Shown here: positions 26,809 to 41,800 of the stretch, in pieces
Numbering within the stretch: position 1 is the first letter of the stretch
How the letters are laid out: each line of letters opens with the position of its first letter
Source of the DNA: Colletes latitarsis
Lineage: Eukaryota; Arthropoda; Insecta; Hymenoptera; Colletidae
Assembly: GCF_051014445.1 (NCBI RefSeq)
Contig: NC_135146.1
Coordinates: 3,844,001 to 3,908,000, forward strand
Direction: 5' to 3'
Length of the DNA: 64,000 bases
The notes under the pieces: generated by a model
The model's input: the letters and a program-made list of their open reading frames with translations, nothing else
Database searches by the model: none
Told to the model about the DNA's origin: nothing
Made by a program: the position numbers and the translations under genes

Positions 26809-29800
26809 TTAGGTTTCGTATTTGCCATCATCTGGCTCATACTTTCGCATTTTTCGCATACTTGTTGGCCACATCCTGGGCTTTTTCTGGCTTGGGTCAC
26901 GTTGTAATGTGGTACCACACTGAAACAGTGAATTAAGCCTGGATTCGATCTATATTTTAGAGGATAACACCGGTTAGGTCAGGGTTAGGTCTGGTATTTG
27001 CCATCATCTGGCTCATACTTTCGCAATTTTCACATACATGTTAGCCGTTCCTGGGCTTTTTCTGGCTTGGGTCACGTTGTAATGTGGTACCACACTGAAA
27101 CAGTGAATTAAGCATGGATTCGATGTATATCTTAGAGGATAACACCGGTTAGGGCAGGGTTAGGTCTGGTATTTGCCATTGTCTGGCTCATACTTTCACA
27201 TTTTTCGCATACTTGTTGGCCAGATCCTGTGCGATTTCTGGTTTGGATCACGTAGTAATGTGGTACTACACTCAAGCAGTGAGTTAAACCTGGATCTAAT
27301 CTACATTTTCGAGGATAACACCGGTTAGCTTTGGGTTAGGTCTGGAATTTGCCATCATCTGGCTCATACTTTCACATTTTTCGCACACTTGATTGCAAGA
27401 TCCTGGGCCTTTTCTGGTTTGGATCACGTAGTAATGTGGTACCACACTGATACAGTGAGTTAAACGGTGGTTCGATCAATATTTTAGATGATAACACCAG
27501 TTAGGTCTGGGTTAGGTCTGGGTTTTGCCCTCATCTGGCTCATACTTTCACATTTTTCGCATACTTGTTGGCCACATCCTGGGCTTTTTCTGGCTTGGGT
27601 CACGTTGTGGTGTGGTACCACACTGAAACAGTGAATTAGTCCTGAATTCGATCTATATTTTAGAGGATAGCAGCGGTTAGGTTTGGGTTAGGTCTGGTAT
27701 TTGCAATAATCTGGCTCAAGCATTCGCATTTTCGCATACTTGTTAGCCAAATCCTGGGAGTTTTCTGGTTTGGGTCACGTAGAAATGTGGTACCGCACTG
27801 AATCAGTGAATTAAACCTGGATTCGATCTATATTTTAGAACATAACACTGGATAGGTCTGGGTTAGGTCTGGGTTTTGCCCTCATCTGGCTCATACTTTC
27901 ACATTTATCGCATACTTGATTGGAAGATCCTGGGCTATTTCTGGTTTGGATCACGTAGTAATGTGGTACCGCACTAATACAGTTAGTTAAACGGTAGCCC
28001 GATCAATATTTTAGATGATAACACCGGTTAGGTCTGGGTTAGGTTTCGTATTTGCCATCATCTGTCTCATACTTTCGCAATTTTCACATACATGATAGCA
28101 GTTACTGGGCTTTTTCAGGCTTGGGCCTCGTTGTAATGTGGTACCACACTGAAACAGTGAGTTAAACCTGGGTCCGATCAATATTTTAGGGGATAAAACC
28201 GGTTAGGTTTGGGTTAGGTCCCGTGTTTGCCATCATCTGGCTCATACTTTCGCATATTTCGCATACTTGTTGGCCAGATCCTGGGCGTCTTCTGGTTTGG
28301 ATCACGTAGTAGTGTGGTACCACACTGAAACAGTGAATTAGTCCTGAATTCGATCTATATTTTAGAGGATAGCAGCGGTTAGGTTTGGGTTAGGTCTGGT
28401 ATTTGCAATGATCTGGCTCAAACATTCGAATTTTCGCATACTTGTTAGCCAGATCCTGGGAGTTTTCTGGTTTGGGTCATGTAGAAACGTGGTACCGCAC
28501 TGAATCAGTGAATTAAACCTGGATTCGATCTATATTTTAGAAGATAACACTGGATAGGTCTGGGTTAGGTCTGGGTTTTGCCCTCATCTGGCTCATACTT
28601 TCACATTTATCGCATACTTGATTGGAAGATCCTGGGCGTTTTCTGGTTTGGATTACGTAGTAGTGTGGTACCACACTGAAACAGTGAATTAGTCCTGAAT
28701 TCGATCTATATTTTAGAGGATAACACCGATTAGGTCGGGGTTAGGTCTGGTATTTGCCATTGTCTGGCTCATACTTTCACATTTTTCGCATACTTGATTG
28801 GAAGATCCTGGGCTTTTCCTGGCTGGGATCACGTAGTAATGTGGTACCACACTGAAACAGTGAGTTAAACCTGGATTCGATCTATATTTTAGAGGATAAC
28901 ACCGGTTAGGTCGGGGATAGGTCTGGTATTTGCCATCATCTGGCTCATACTTTCGCAATTTTCACATACATGATAGCCGTTCCTGGGCTTTTTCTGGCTT
29001 GGGTCACGTTGTAATGTGGTACCACACTGAAAGAGAGAATTAAACCTGGATTCGATCTATATTTTAGAGGATAACACCGGTTAGGTCAGGGTTAGGTCTG
29101 GTATTTGCCATCATCTGGCACATTCTTTCACATTTTTCGCATACTTGATTGTAAGATCCTGGGCGTTTTCTTGTTTGGATCACGTAGTCATGTGGTACCA
29201 CACTGAAACAGTGAGTTAAACCTGGATTCAATCTATATTTTATAGGATAGCAGCGGTTATGTTTGGGTTAGGTCTGGTATTTGCCATCATCTGGCTCATA
29301 CTTTCACATTTTTCGCATACTTGATTGCAAGATCCTGGGCCTTTTCTGGTGTGGATCACGGTGTAATGTGGTACCACACTGAAAGAGAGAATTAAACCTG
29401 GATTCGATCTATATTTTAGAGGATAACACCGGTTAGGTCAGGGTTAGGTCTGGTATTTGCCATCATCTGGCACATTCTTTCACATTTTTCGCATACTTGA
29501 TTGTAAGATCCTGGGCGTTTTCTGGTTTGGATCACGTAGTCATGTGGTACCACGCTGAAACAGTGAGTTAAACCTGGATTCAATCTATATTTTATAGGAT
29601 AGCAGCGGTTATGTTTGGGTTAGGTCTGGTATTTGCCATCATCTGGCTCATACTTTCACATTTTTCGCATACTTGATTGCAAGATCCTGGGCCTTTTCTG
29701 GTGTGGATCACGTAGTAATGTGGTACCACACTGCAACAGTGAGTTAAACCTGGATTCAATCTATATTCTAAAGGATAACACCGGTTAGGTCATGGTTTGG

Positions 29801-32800
29801 TCTGGTATTTGCCATCATCTAGCTCATATTTTCACATTTTTCGCATACTTGTAGGGCAGATCCTGGGCGTTTTCTGGTTTGGATCACGTAGTAATGTGGT
29901 ACCACACTGAAACAGTGAGATAAACCTGGATTCCATCTATATTTTAGAGGATAACAACGGTTACGGCAGTGTTAGGTCTGGTATTTGCCATCATCTAGCT
30001 CATACTTTCGAATTTTTCGCATACTTGTTGGCCAGATCCTGGGAGTTTTCTGGTTTGGATCACGTAGCAATTTGGTACCGCACTGAACCAGTGAATTAAA
30101 CCTGGATTCGATCTCTATATTAGAAGATAACACTGGATAGGTCAATGTTAGGTCTGGGATTTGCCCTCATCTGGCTAATACTTTCGCATTTTTCGCATAC
30201 TTGTTGGCCAGATCCTGGGCGTTTTCTGGTTTGGATCACTTAGTAATCTGTAACCACACTGAAACAGTGAGATAAACCTGGATTCAATCTATATTTTAGA
30301 GGATAACACCGGTTAGGTCAGTGTTAGGTCTGGTATTTGCCATCATCTGGCTCATACTTTCGCATTTTTCGCATACTTGTTAGCCGTTCCTGGGCTTTTT
30401 CTTGCTTGGGTCACGTTGTAATGTGGTACCACACTGAAACAGTGAATTAAGCATGGATTCGATGTATATCTTAGAGGATAACACCGGTTAGGGCAGGGTT
30501 AGGTCTGGTATTTGCCATTGTCTGGCTCATACTTTCACATTTTTCGCATACTTGTTGGCCAGATCCTGTGCGATTTCTGGTTTGGATCACGTAGTAATGT
30601 GGTACTACACTCAAGCAGTGAGTTAAACCTGGATCTAATCTACATTTTCGAGGATAACACCGGTTAGCTTTGAGTTAGGTCTGGAATTTGCCATCATCTG
30701 GCTCATACTTTCACATTTTTCGCATACTTGATTGCAAGATCCTGGGCCTTTTCTGGTTTGGATCACGTAGTAATGTGGTACCACACTGATACAGTGAGTT
30801 AAACGGTGGTTCGATCAATATTTTAGATGATAACACCAGTTAGGTCTGGGTTAGGTCTGGGTTTTGCCCTCATCTGGCTCATACTTTCACATTTTTCGCA
30901 TACTTGTTGGCCACATCCTGGGCTTTTTCTGGCTTGGGTCACGTTGTGGTGTGGTACCACACTGAAACAGTGAATTAGTCCTGAATTCGATCTATATTTT
31001 AGAGGATAGCAGCGGTTAGGTTTGGGTTAGGTCTGGTATTTGCAATAATCTGGCTCAAACATTCGCATTTTCGCATACTTGTTAGCCAAATCCTGGGAGT
31101 TTTCTGGTTTGGGTCACGTAGAAATTTGGTACCGCACTGAATCAGTGAATTAAACCTGGATTCGATCTATATTTTAGAAGATAACACTGGATAGGTCTGG
31201 GTTAGGTCTGGGTTTTGCCCTCATCTGGCTCATACTTTCACATTTATCGCATACTTGATTGGAAGATCCTGGGCTATTTCTGGTTTGGATCACGTAGTAA
31301 TGTGGTACCGCACTGATACAGTTAGTTAAACGGTAGCCCGATCAATATTTTAGATGATAACACCGGTTAGGTCTGGGTTAGGTTTCGTATTTGCCATCAT
31401 CTGTCTCATACTTTCGCAATTTTCACATACATGATAGCAGTTACTGGGCTTTTTCAGGCTTGGGCCTCGTTGTAATGTGGTACCACACTGAAACAGTGAG
31501 TTAAACCTGGGTCCGATCAATATTTTAGGGGATAAAACCGGTTAGGTTTGGGTTAGGTCCCGTGTTTGCCATCATCTGGCTCATACTTTCGCATATTTCG
31601 CATACTTGTTGGCCAGATCCTGGGCGTCTTCTGGTTTGGATCACGTAGTAGTGTGGTACCACACTGAAACAGTGAATTAGTCCTGAATTCGATCTATATT
31701 TTAGAGGATAGCAGCGGTTAGGTTTGGGTTAGGTCTGGTATTTGCAATGATCTGGCTCAAACATTCGAATTTTCGCATACTTGTTAGCCAGATCCTGGGA
31801 GTTTTCTGGTTTGGGTCATGTAGAAACGTGGTACCGCACTGAATCAGTGAATTAAACCTGGATTCGATCTATATTTTAGAAGATAACACTGGATAGGTCT
31901 GGGTTAGGTTGGGTTTTGCCCTCATCTGGCTCATACTTTCACATTTATCGCATACTTGATTGGAAGATCCTGGGCTATTTCTGGTTTGGATCACGTAGTA
32001 ATGTGGTACCGCACTGATACAGTTAGTTAAACGGTAGCCCGATCAATATTTTAGATGATAACACCGGTTAGGTCTGGGTTAGGTTTCGTATTTGCCATCA
32101 TCTGGCTCATACTTTCGCAATTTTCGCATACATGATAGCAGTTCCTGGGCTTTTTCTGGCTTGGGCCTCGTTGTAATGTGGTACCACACTGAAACAGTGA
32201 GTTAAACCTGGGTCCGATCAATATTTTAGGGGATAAAACCGGTTAGGTCTGGGTTAGGTCACGTGTTTGCCATCATCTGGCTCATACTTTCGCATTTTTC
32301 GCATACTTGTTGGCCAGATCCTTGGCGTTTTCTGGTTTGGATCACGTAGTAGTGTCGTACCACACTGAAACAGTGAATTAGTCCTGAATTCGATCTATAG
32401 TTTAGAGGATAGTAGCGGTTAGGTTTGGGTTAGGTCTGGTATTTGCAATGATCTGGCTCAAACATTCGCATTTTCGCATACTTGTTAGCCAGATCCTGGG
32501 AGTTTTCTGGCTCGGGTCACGTAGAAATGTGGTACCACACTGAAACAGTGTATTAAACCTGGATTCGATGTATATTTCAGAGGATAACACCGGTTAGGTC
32601 AGGGTTATGTCTCGTATTTGCCATCATCTGGGTCATACTTTCGCATTTTTCGCATACTTGTTGGCCAGATCCTGGGCGTTTTCTGGTTTGGATCACGTAG
32701 TAGTGTGGTACCACACTGAAACAGTGAATTAGTCCTGAATTCGATCTATATTTTAGAGGATAACACCGATTAGGTCGGGGTTAGGTCTGGTATTTGCCAT

Positions 32801-35800
32801 TGTCTGGCTCATACTTTCACATTTTTCGCATACTTGATTGGAAGATCCTGGGCTTTTCCTGGCTGGGATCACGTAGTAATGTGGTACCACACTGAAACAG
32901 TGAGTTAAACCTGGATTCGATCTATATTTTAGAGGATAACACCGGTTAGGTCGGGGATAGGTCTGGTATTTGCCATCATCTGGCTCATACTTTCGCAATT
33001 TTCACATACATGATAGCCGTTCCTGGGCTTTTTCTGGCTTGGGTCACGTTGTAATGTGGTACCACACTGAAAGAGAGAATTAAACCTGGATTCGATCTAT
33101 ATTTTAGAGGATAACACCGGTTAGGTCAGGGTTAGGTCTGGTATTTGCCATCATCTGGCACATTCTTTCACATTTTTCGCATACTTGATTGTAAGATCCT
33201 GGGCGTTTTCTTGTTTGGATCACGTAGTCATGTGGTACCACACTGAAACAGTGAGTTAAACCTGGATTCAATCTATATTTTATAGGATAGCAGCGGTTAT
33301 GTTTGGGTTAGGTCTGGTATTTGCCATCATCTGGCTCATACTTTCACATTTTTCGCATACTTGATTGCAAGATCCTGGGCCTTTTCTGGTGTGGATCACG
33401 GTGTAATGTGGTACCACACTGAAAGAGAGAATTAAACCTGGATTCGATCTATATTTTAGAGGATAACACCGGTTAGGTCAGGGTTAGGTCTGGTATTTGC
33501 CATCATCTGGCACATTCTTTCACATTTTTCGCATACTTGATTGTAAGATCCTGGGCGTTTTCTGGTTTGGATCACGTAGTCATGTGGTACCACGCTGAAA
33601 CAGTGAGTTAAACCTGGATTCAATCTATATTTTATAGGATAGCAGCGGTTATGTTTGGGTTAGGTCTGGTATTTGCCATCATCTGGCTCATACTTTCACA
33701 TTTTTCGCATACTTGATTGCAAGATCCTGGGCCTTTTCTGGTGTGGATCACGTAGTAATGTGGTACCACACTGCAACAGTGAGTTAAACCTGGATTCAAT
33801 CTATATTCTAAAGGATAACACCGGTTAGGTCATGGTTAGGTCTGGTATTTGCCATCATCTAGCTCATATTTTCACATTTTTCGCATACTTGTAGGGCAGA
33901 TCCTGGGCGTCTTCTGGTTTGGATCACGTAGTAATGTGGTACCACACTGAAACAGTGAGCTAAACCTGGATTCCATCTATATTTTAGAGGATAACAACGG
34001 TTACGGCAGTGTTAGGTCTGGTATTTGCCATCATCTAGCTCATACTTTCGAATTTTTCGCATACTTGTTGGCCAGATCCTGGGAGTTTTCTGGTTTGGGT
34101 CACGTAGCAATTTGGTACCGCACTGAACCAGTGAATTAAACCTGGATTCGATCTCTATATTAGAAGATAACACTGGATAGGTCAATGTTAGGTCTGGGAT
34201 TTGCCCTCATCTGGCTAATACTTTCGCATTTTTCGCATACTTGTTGGCCAGATCCTGGGCGTTTTCTGGTTTGGATCACTTAGTAATCTGTAACCACACT
34301 GAAACAGTGAGATAAACCTGGATTCAATCTATATTTTAGAGGATAACACCGGTTAGGTCAGTGTTAGGTCTGGTATTTGCCATCATCTGGCTCATACTTT
34401 CGCATTTTTCGCATACTTGTTGGCCAGATGCTGGGCTTTTTCTGGGTTGGATCACGTAGTAGTGTGGTACCACACTGAAACAGTGAGTTAAACCTGGATT
34501 CAATCTATATTTTAGAGGATTACACCGGTTAGGTCAGGGTTAGGTCTGGTATTTGCCATCATCCGGCTCATACTTTCGCAATTTTCACTTACATGTTAGC
34601 CAGATCCTGGGCTTTTTCTGGCTTGGGCCTCGTTGTAATGTGGTACCACACTGAAACAGTGAATTAAACCTGGATTCGATGTATATCTTAGAGGATAACA
34701 CAGGTTAGGTCAGGGTTAGGTCTGGTATTTGTCATTGTCTGGCTCATACTTTCACATTTTTCGCATACTTGTTGGCCAGATCCTGTGCGATTTCTGGTTT
34801 GGATCACGTAGTAATGTGGTACTACACTCAAGCAGTGAGTTAAACCTGGATCTAATCTACATTTTCGAGGATAACAGCGGTTAGCTTTGGGTTAGGTCTG
34901 GTATTTGCCATCATCTGGCTCATACTTTCACATTTTTCGCATACTTGATTGCAAGATCCTGGGCCTTTTCTGGTTTGGATCACGTAGTAATGTGGTACCA
35001 CACTGATACAGTGAGTTAAACGGTGGTTCGATCAATATTTTAGATGATAACACCAGTTAGGTCTGGGTTAGGTCTGGGCTTTGCCATCATCTGGCACATT
35101 CTTTCACATTTTTCGCATACTTGATTGTAAGATCCTGGGCGTTTTCTGGTTTGGATCACGTAGTCATGTGGTACCACACTGAAACAGTGAGTTAAACCTG
35201 GATTCAATCTATATTTTATAGGATAGCAGCGGTTATGTTTGGGTTAGGTCTGGTATTTGCCATCATCTGGCTCATACTTTCACATTTTTCGCATACTTGA
35301 TTGCAAGATCCAGGGCCTTTTCTGGTGTGGATCACGTAGTAATGTGGTACCACACTGCAACAGTGAGTTAAACCTGGATTCATTCTATATTCTAAAGGAT
35401 AACACCGGTTAGGTCATGGTTAGGTCTGCTATTTGCCATCATCTAGCTCATATTTTCACATTTTTCGCATACTTGTAGGGCAGATCCTGGGCGTTTTCTG
35501 GTTTGGATCACGTAGTAATGTGGTACCACACTGAAACAGTGAATTAAGCCTGGATTCGATCTATATTTTAGAGGATAACACCGGTTAGGTCAGCGTTAGG
35601 TCTGGTATTTGCCATCATCTGGCTCATACTTTCGCAATTTTCACATACATGTTAGCCGTTCCTGGGCTTTTTCTGGCTTGGGTCACGTTGTAATGTGGTA
35701 CCACACTGAAACAGTGAATTAAGCATGGATTCGATGTATATCTTAGAGGATAACACCGGTTAGGGCAGGGTTAGGTCTGGTATTTGCCATTGTCTGGATC

Positions 35801-38800
35801 ATACTTTCACATTTTTCGCATACTTGTTGGCCAGATCCTGTGCGATTTCTGGTTTGGATCACGTAGTAATGTGGTACTACACTCAAGCAGTGAGTTAAAC
35901 CTGGATCTAATCTACATTTTCGAGGATAACACCGGTTAGCTTTGGGTTAGGTCTGGAATTTGCCATCATCTGGCTCATACTTTCACATTTTTCGCATACT
36001 TGATTGCAAGATCCTGGGCCTTTTCTGGTTTGGATCACGTAGTAATGTGGTACCACACTGATACAGTGAGTTAAACGGTGGTTCGATCAATATTTTAGAT
36101 GATAACACCAGTTAGGTCTGGGTTAGGTCTGGGTTTTGCCCTCATCTGGCTCATACTTTCACATTTTTCGCATACTTGTTGGCCACATCCTGGGCTTTTT
36201 CTGGCTTGGGTCACGTTGTGGTGTGGTACCACACTGAAACAGTGAATTAGTCCTGAATTCGATCTATATTTTAGAGGATAGCAGCGGTTAGGTTTGGGTT
36301 AGGTCTGGTATTTGCAATAATCTGGCTCAAACATTCGCATTTTCGCATACTTGTTAGCCAAATCCTGGGAGTTTTCTGGTTTGGGTCACGTAGAAATGTG
36401 GTACCGCACTGAATCAGTGAATTAAACCTGGATTCGATCTATATTTTAGAAGATAACACTGGATAGGTCTGGGTTAGGTCTGGGTTTTGCCCTCATCTGG
36501 CTCATACTTTCACATTTATCGCATACTTGATTGGAAGATCCTGGGCTATTTCTGGTTTGGATCACGTAGTAATGTGGTACCGCACTGATACAGTTAGTTA
36601 AACGGTAGCCCGATCAATATTTTAGATGATAACACCGGTTAGGTCTGGGTTAGGTTTCGTATTTGCCATCATCTGGCTCATACTTTCGCAATTTTCGCAT
36701 ACATGATAGCAGTTCCTGGGCTTTTCTTGGCTTGGGCCTCGTTGTAATGTGGTACCACACTGAAACAGTGAGTTAAACCTGGGTCGGATCAATATTTTAG
36801 GGGATAAAACCGGTTAGGTCTGGGTTAGGTCCCGTGTTTGCCATCATCTTGCTCATACTTTCGCATTTTTCGCATACTTGTTGGCCAGATCCTTGGCGTT
36901 TTCTGGTTTGGATCACGTAGTAGTGTCGTACCACACTGAAACAGTGAATTAGTCCTGAATTCGATCTATAGTTTAGAGGATAGTAGCGGTTAGGTTTGGG
37001 TTAGGTCTGGTATTTGCAATGATCTGGCTCAAACATTCGCATTTTCGCATACTTGTTAGCCAGATCCTGGGAGTTTTCTGGCTCGGGTCACGTAGAAATG
37101 TGGTACCACACTGAAACAGTGTATTAAACCTGGATTCGATGTATATTTCAGAGGATAACACCGGTTAGGTCAGGGTTATGTCTCGTATTTGCCATCATCT
37201 GTGTCATACTTTCGCATTTTTCGCATACTTGTTGGCCAGATCCTGGGCGTTTTCTGGCTGGGATCACGTAGTAATGTGGTACCACACTGAAACAGTGAGT
37301 TAAACCTGGATTCGATCTATATTTTAGAGGATAACACCGGTTAGGTCGGGGATAGGTCTGGTATTTGCCATCATCTGGCTCATACTTTCGCAATTTTCAC
37401 ATACATGATAGCCGTTCCTGGCCTTTCTCTGGCTTGGGTCACGTTGTAATGTGGTACCACACTGAAAGAGAGAATTAAACCTGGATTCGATCTATATTTT
37501 AGAGGATAACACCGGTTAGGTCAGGGTTAGGTCTGGTATTTGCCATCATCTGGCACATTCTTTCACATTTTTCGCATACTTGATTATAAGATCCTGGGCG
37601 TTTTCTTGTTTGGATCACGTAGTCATGTGGTACCACACTGAAACAGTGAGTTAAACCTGGATTCAATCTATATTTTATAGGATAGCAGCGGTTATGTTTG
37701 GGTTAGGTCTGGTATTTGCCATCATCTGGCTCATACTTTCACATTTTTCGCATACTTGATTGCAAGATCCTGGGCCTTTTCTGGTGTGGATCACGTAGTA
37801 ATGTGGTACCACACTGCAACAGTGAGTTAAACCTGGATTCAATCTATATTCTAAAGGATAACACCGGTTAGGTCATGGTTTGGTCTGGTATTTGCCATCA
37901 TCTAGCTCATATTTTCACATTTTTCGCATACTTGTAGGGCAGATCCTGGGCGTTTTCTGGTTTGGATCACGTAGTAATGTGGTACCACACTGAAACAGTG
38001 AGATAAACCTGGATTCCATCTATATTTTAGAGGATAACAACGGTTACGGCAGTGTTAGGTCTGGTATTTGCCATCATCTAGCTCATACTTTCGAATTTTT
38101 CGCATACTTGTTGGCCAGATCCTGGGAGTTTTCTGGTTTGGATCACGTAGCAATTTGGTACCGCACTGAACCAGTGAATTAAACCTGGATTCGATCTCTA
38201 TATTAGAAGATAACACTGGATAGGTCAATGTTAGGTCTGGGATTTGCCCTCATCTGGCTAATACTTTCGCATTTTTCGCATACTTGTTGGCCAGATCCTG
38301 GGCGTTTTCTGGTTTGGATCACTTAGTAATCTGTAACCACACTGAAACAGTGAGATAAACCTGGATTCAATCTATATTTTAGAGGATAACACCGGTTAGG
38401 TCAGTGTTAGGTCTGGTATTTGCCATCATCTGGCTCATACTTTCGCATTTTTCGCATACTTGTTGGCCAGATGCTGGGCTTTTTCTGGGTTGGATCACGT
38501 AGTAGTGTGGTACCACACTGAAACAGTGAGTTAAACCTGGATTCAATCTATATTTTAGAGGATTACACCGGTTAGGTCAGGGTTAGGTCTGGTATTTGCC
38601 ATCATCCGGCTCATACTTTCGCATTTTTCGCATACTTGCTAGCCAGATCCTGGGCCTTTTCTGGTTTGAATCACGTAGTAATGTGGTACCACACTGAAAC
38701 AGTGAGTTAAACCTGGATTCGATCTATATTTTAGAGGATAACACCGTTTAGGTCGGGGTTAGGTCTGGTATTTGCCATCATCTGCCCCATACTTTCGCAA

Positions 38801-41800
38801 TTTTCACATCCATGTTAGTCGTTCCTGGGCTTTTGCTGGCTTGGGTCACGATGTAATGTGGTACCACACTGAAACAGTGAGTTAAACCTGGATTCGATCT
38901 ATATTTTAGAGGATAGCACCGGTTAGGCCAGGGTTAGGTCTGGCATTTGCCATCATCTGGCTCATACTTTCGCATTTTTCGTATACTTGTTGGATAGATG
39001 CTGGGCCTTTTCTGGTTTGGATCACGTAGTAATGTGGTATCACACTGCAACAGTGAGTTAAATCTGGATTCAGTCTATATTTTAGAGGATCACACCGGTT
39101 AGGTCAGGGTTAGGTCTGGTATTTGCCATCATCTGGCTCATTCTTTCACATTTTTAGCATACTTGATTGCAAGATCCTGGGCGGTTTCTGGTTTGGATCA
39201 CGTAGTCATGTGGTACCACACTGAAACAGTGAGTTAAACCTGGTTTCAATCTATATTTTATAGGATAGCAGCGGTTAGGTTTGGGTTAGGTCTGGTATTT
39301 GCCACCATCTGGCTCATTCTTTCACATTTTTCGCATACTTGATTGCAAGATCCTGGGCCTTTTCTTGTTTGGATCACGTAGTAATGTGGTACCACACTGC
39401 AACAGTGAGTTAAACCTGGATTCAATCTATATTTTATAGGATAACACCGGTTAGGTCAGGGTTAGGTCTGGTATTTGCCATCATCTAGCTCATATTTTCA
39501 CATTTTTCGCATACTTGTTGGGCAGATCCTGGGCGTCTTCTGGTTTGGATCACGTAGTAATGTGGCACCACACTGAAACAGTGAGTTAAACCTGGATTCG
39601 ATCTATATTTTAGAGGATAACAACGGTTGTGGAAGTGTTAGGTCTGGTATTTGCCATCATCTGGCTCATACTTTCGCATTTTTCTCATACTTGTTGGCCA
39701 GATCCTGGGCGTTTTCAGGTTTGGATCACATAGTAATATGGTACCACACTGAAACAGAGAGTTAAACCAGGATTCAATCTATATTTTATAGAATAGCAGC
39801 GGTTAGGATTGGGTTAGGTCTGGTATTTGCCATCATCTGGCTCATAATTTCGCAATTTTCACTTACATGTTAGCCAGATCCTGGGCTTTTTCTGGCTTGG
39901 GCCTCGTTGTAATGTGTTACCACACTGGAACTGTGAATTAAAGCTAGATTTTATGTGCATTTTAAATGATAACGCCGGTTACGTAAGGGTTAGGTTTGGT
40001 ATTTGCCATCATCTGGCTCATGCTTTCACATTTTTCGCATTCTTGATTGCAAGATCCTGGGCTTTTTCTGGGGTGGATCACGTAGTAATGTGGTACCACA
40101 CTGCAACAGTGAGTTAAACCTGGATTCAATCTATATTTTAGAGGATAACACCGGTTAGGTCAGGATTAGGTCTGGTATTTGCCATCAACTGGCTCATACT
40201 TTCGCAATATTCACACAAATGTTAGCCAGATCCTGGGGTTTTTCTGGCTTGGGCCTCGTTGTAATGTGGTACCACACTGAAACAGTGAATTAAACCTGGG
40301 TCCGATCAATATTTTAGGGGATAAAACCGGTTAGGTCTGGGTTAGGTCCCGTGTTTGCCATCATCTGGCTCATACTTTCGCATTTTTCGCATACTTGTTG
40401 GCCAGATCTTGGGCGTTTTCTGGTTAGGATCACGTAGTAGTGTGGTACCACACTGAAACAGTGAATTAGTTCTGAATTCGATCTATATTTTAGAGGATAG
40501 CAGCGGTTAGGTTTGGGTTAGGTCTGGTATTTGCAATGATCTGGCTCAAACATTCGCATTTTCGCATACTTGTTAGCCAGATCCTGAGAGTTTTCTGGTT
40601 TGGGTCATGTAGAAACGTGGTACCGCACTGAATCAGTGAATTAAACCTGGATTCGATCTATATTTTAGAAGATAACACCGGTTAGGTCTGGGTTAGGTCT
40701 GGGTTTTGCCCTCATCTGGCTCATACTTTCACATTTGTCGCATACTTGATTGGAAGATCCTGGGCTATTTCTGGTTTGGATCACGTAGTAATGTGGTACC
40801 GCACTGATACAGTTAGTTAAACGGTAGCCCGATCAATATTTTAGATGATAACACCGGTTAGGTATGGGTTAGGTTTCGTATTTGCCATCATCTGGCTCAT
40901 ACTTTCGCAATTTTCACATACATGATAGCAGTTCCTGGGCTTTTTCTGGCTTGGGCCTCGTTGTAATGTGGTACCACACTGAAACAGTCAGTTAAACCTG
41001 GGTCCGATCAATATTTTAGGGGATAAAACCGGTTAGGTCTGGGTTAGGTCCCGTGTTTGCCATCATCTGGCTCATACTTTCGCATTTTTCGCATACTTGT
41101 TGGCCAGAACCTGGGCGTTTTCTGGTTTGGATCACGTAGTAGTGTGGTACCACACTGAAACAGTGAATTAGTCCTGAATTCGATCTATATTTTAGAGGAT
41201 AGCAGCGGTTAGGTTTGGATAAGGTCTGGGATTTGCCCTCATCTGGCTCATACTGTCGCATTTTTCGCATACTTGTTGGCCAGATCCTGGGCGTTTTCTG
41301 GTTTGGACCACTTAGTAATCTGGTACCACACTGAAACAGTGAGATAAACCTGGGGCCGATCAATATTTTAGGGGATAAAACCGGTTAGGTCTGGGTTAGG
41401 TCCCGTGTTTGCCATCATCTGGCTCATACTTTCACATATTTCGCATACTTGATTGGAAGATCCTGGGCTTTTCCTGGCTGGGATCACGTAGTAATGTGGT
41501 ACCACACTGCAACAGTGAGTTAAACCTGGATTCAATCTATATTTTAGAGAATAACACCGGTTAGGTCTGGGTTAGGTATGGTATTTACCATCATCCGGCT
41601 CATACTTTCGCATTTCTCGCATACTTGCTAGCCAGATCCTGGGCCTTTTCTGGTTTGGACCACTTAGTAATCTGGTACCACACTGAAACAGTGAGATAAA
41701 CCTGGGTCCGATCAATATTTTAGGGGATAAAACCGGTTAGGTCTGGGTTAGGTCTGGGTTTTGCCCTCATCTGGCTCATACTTTCACATTTTTCGCATAC

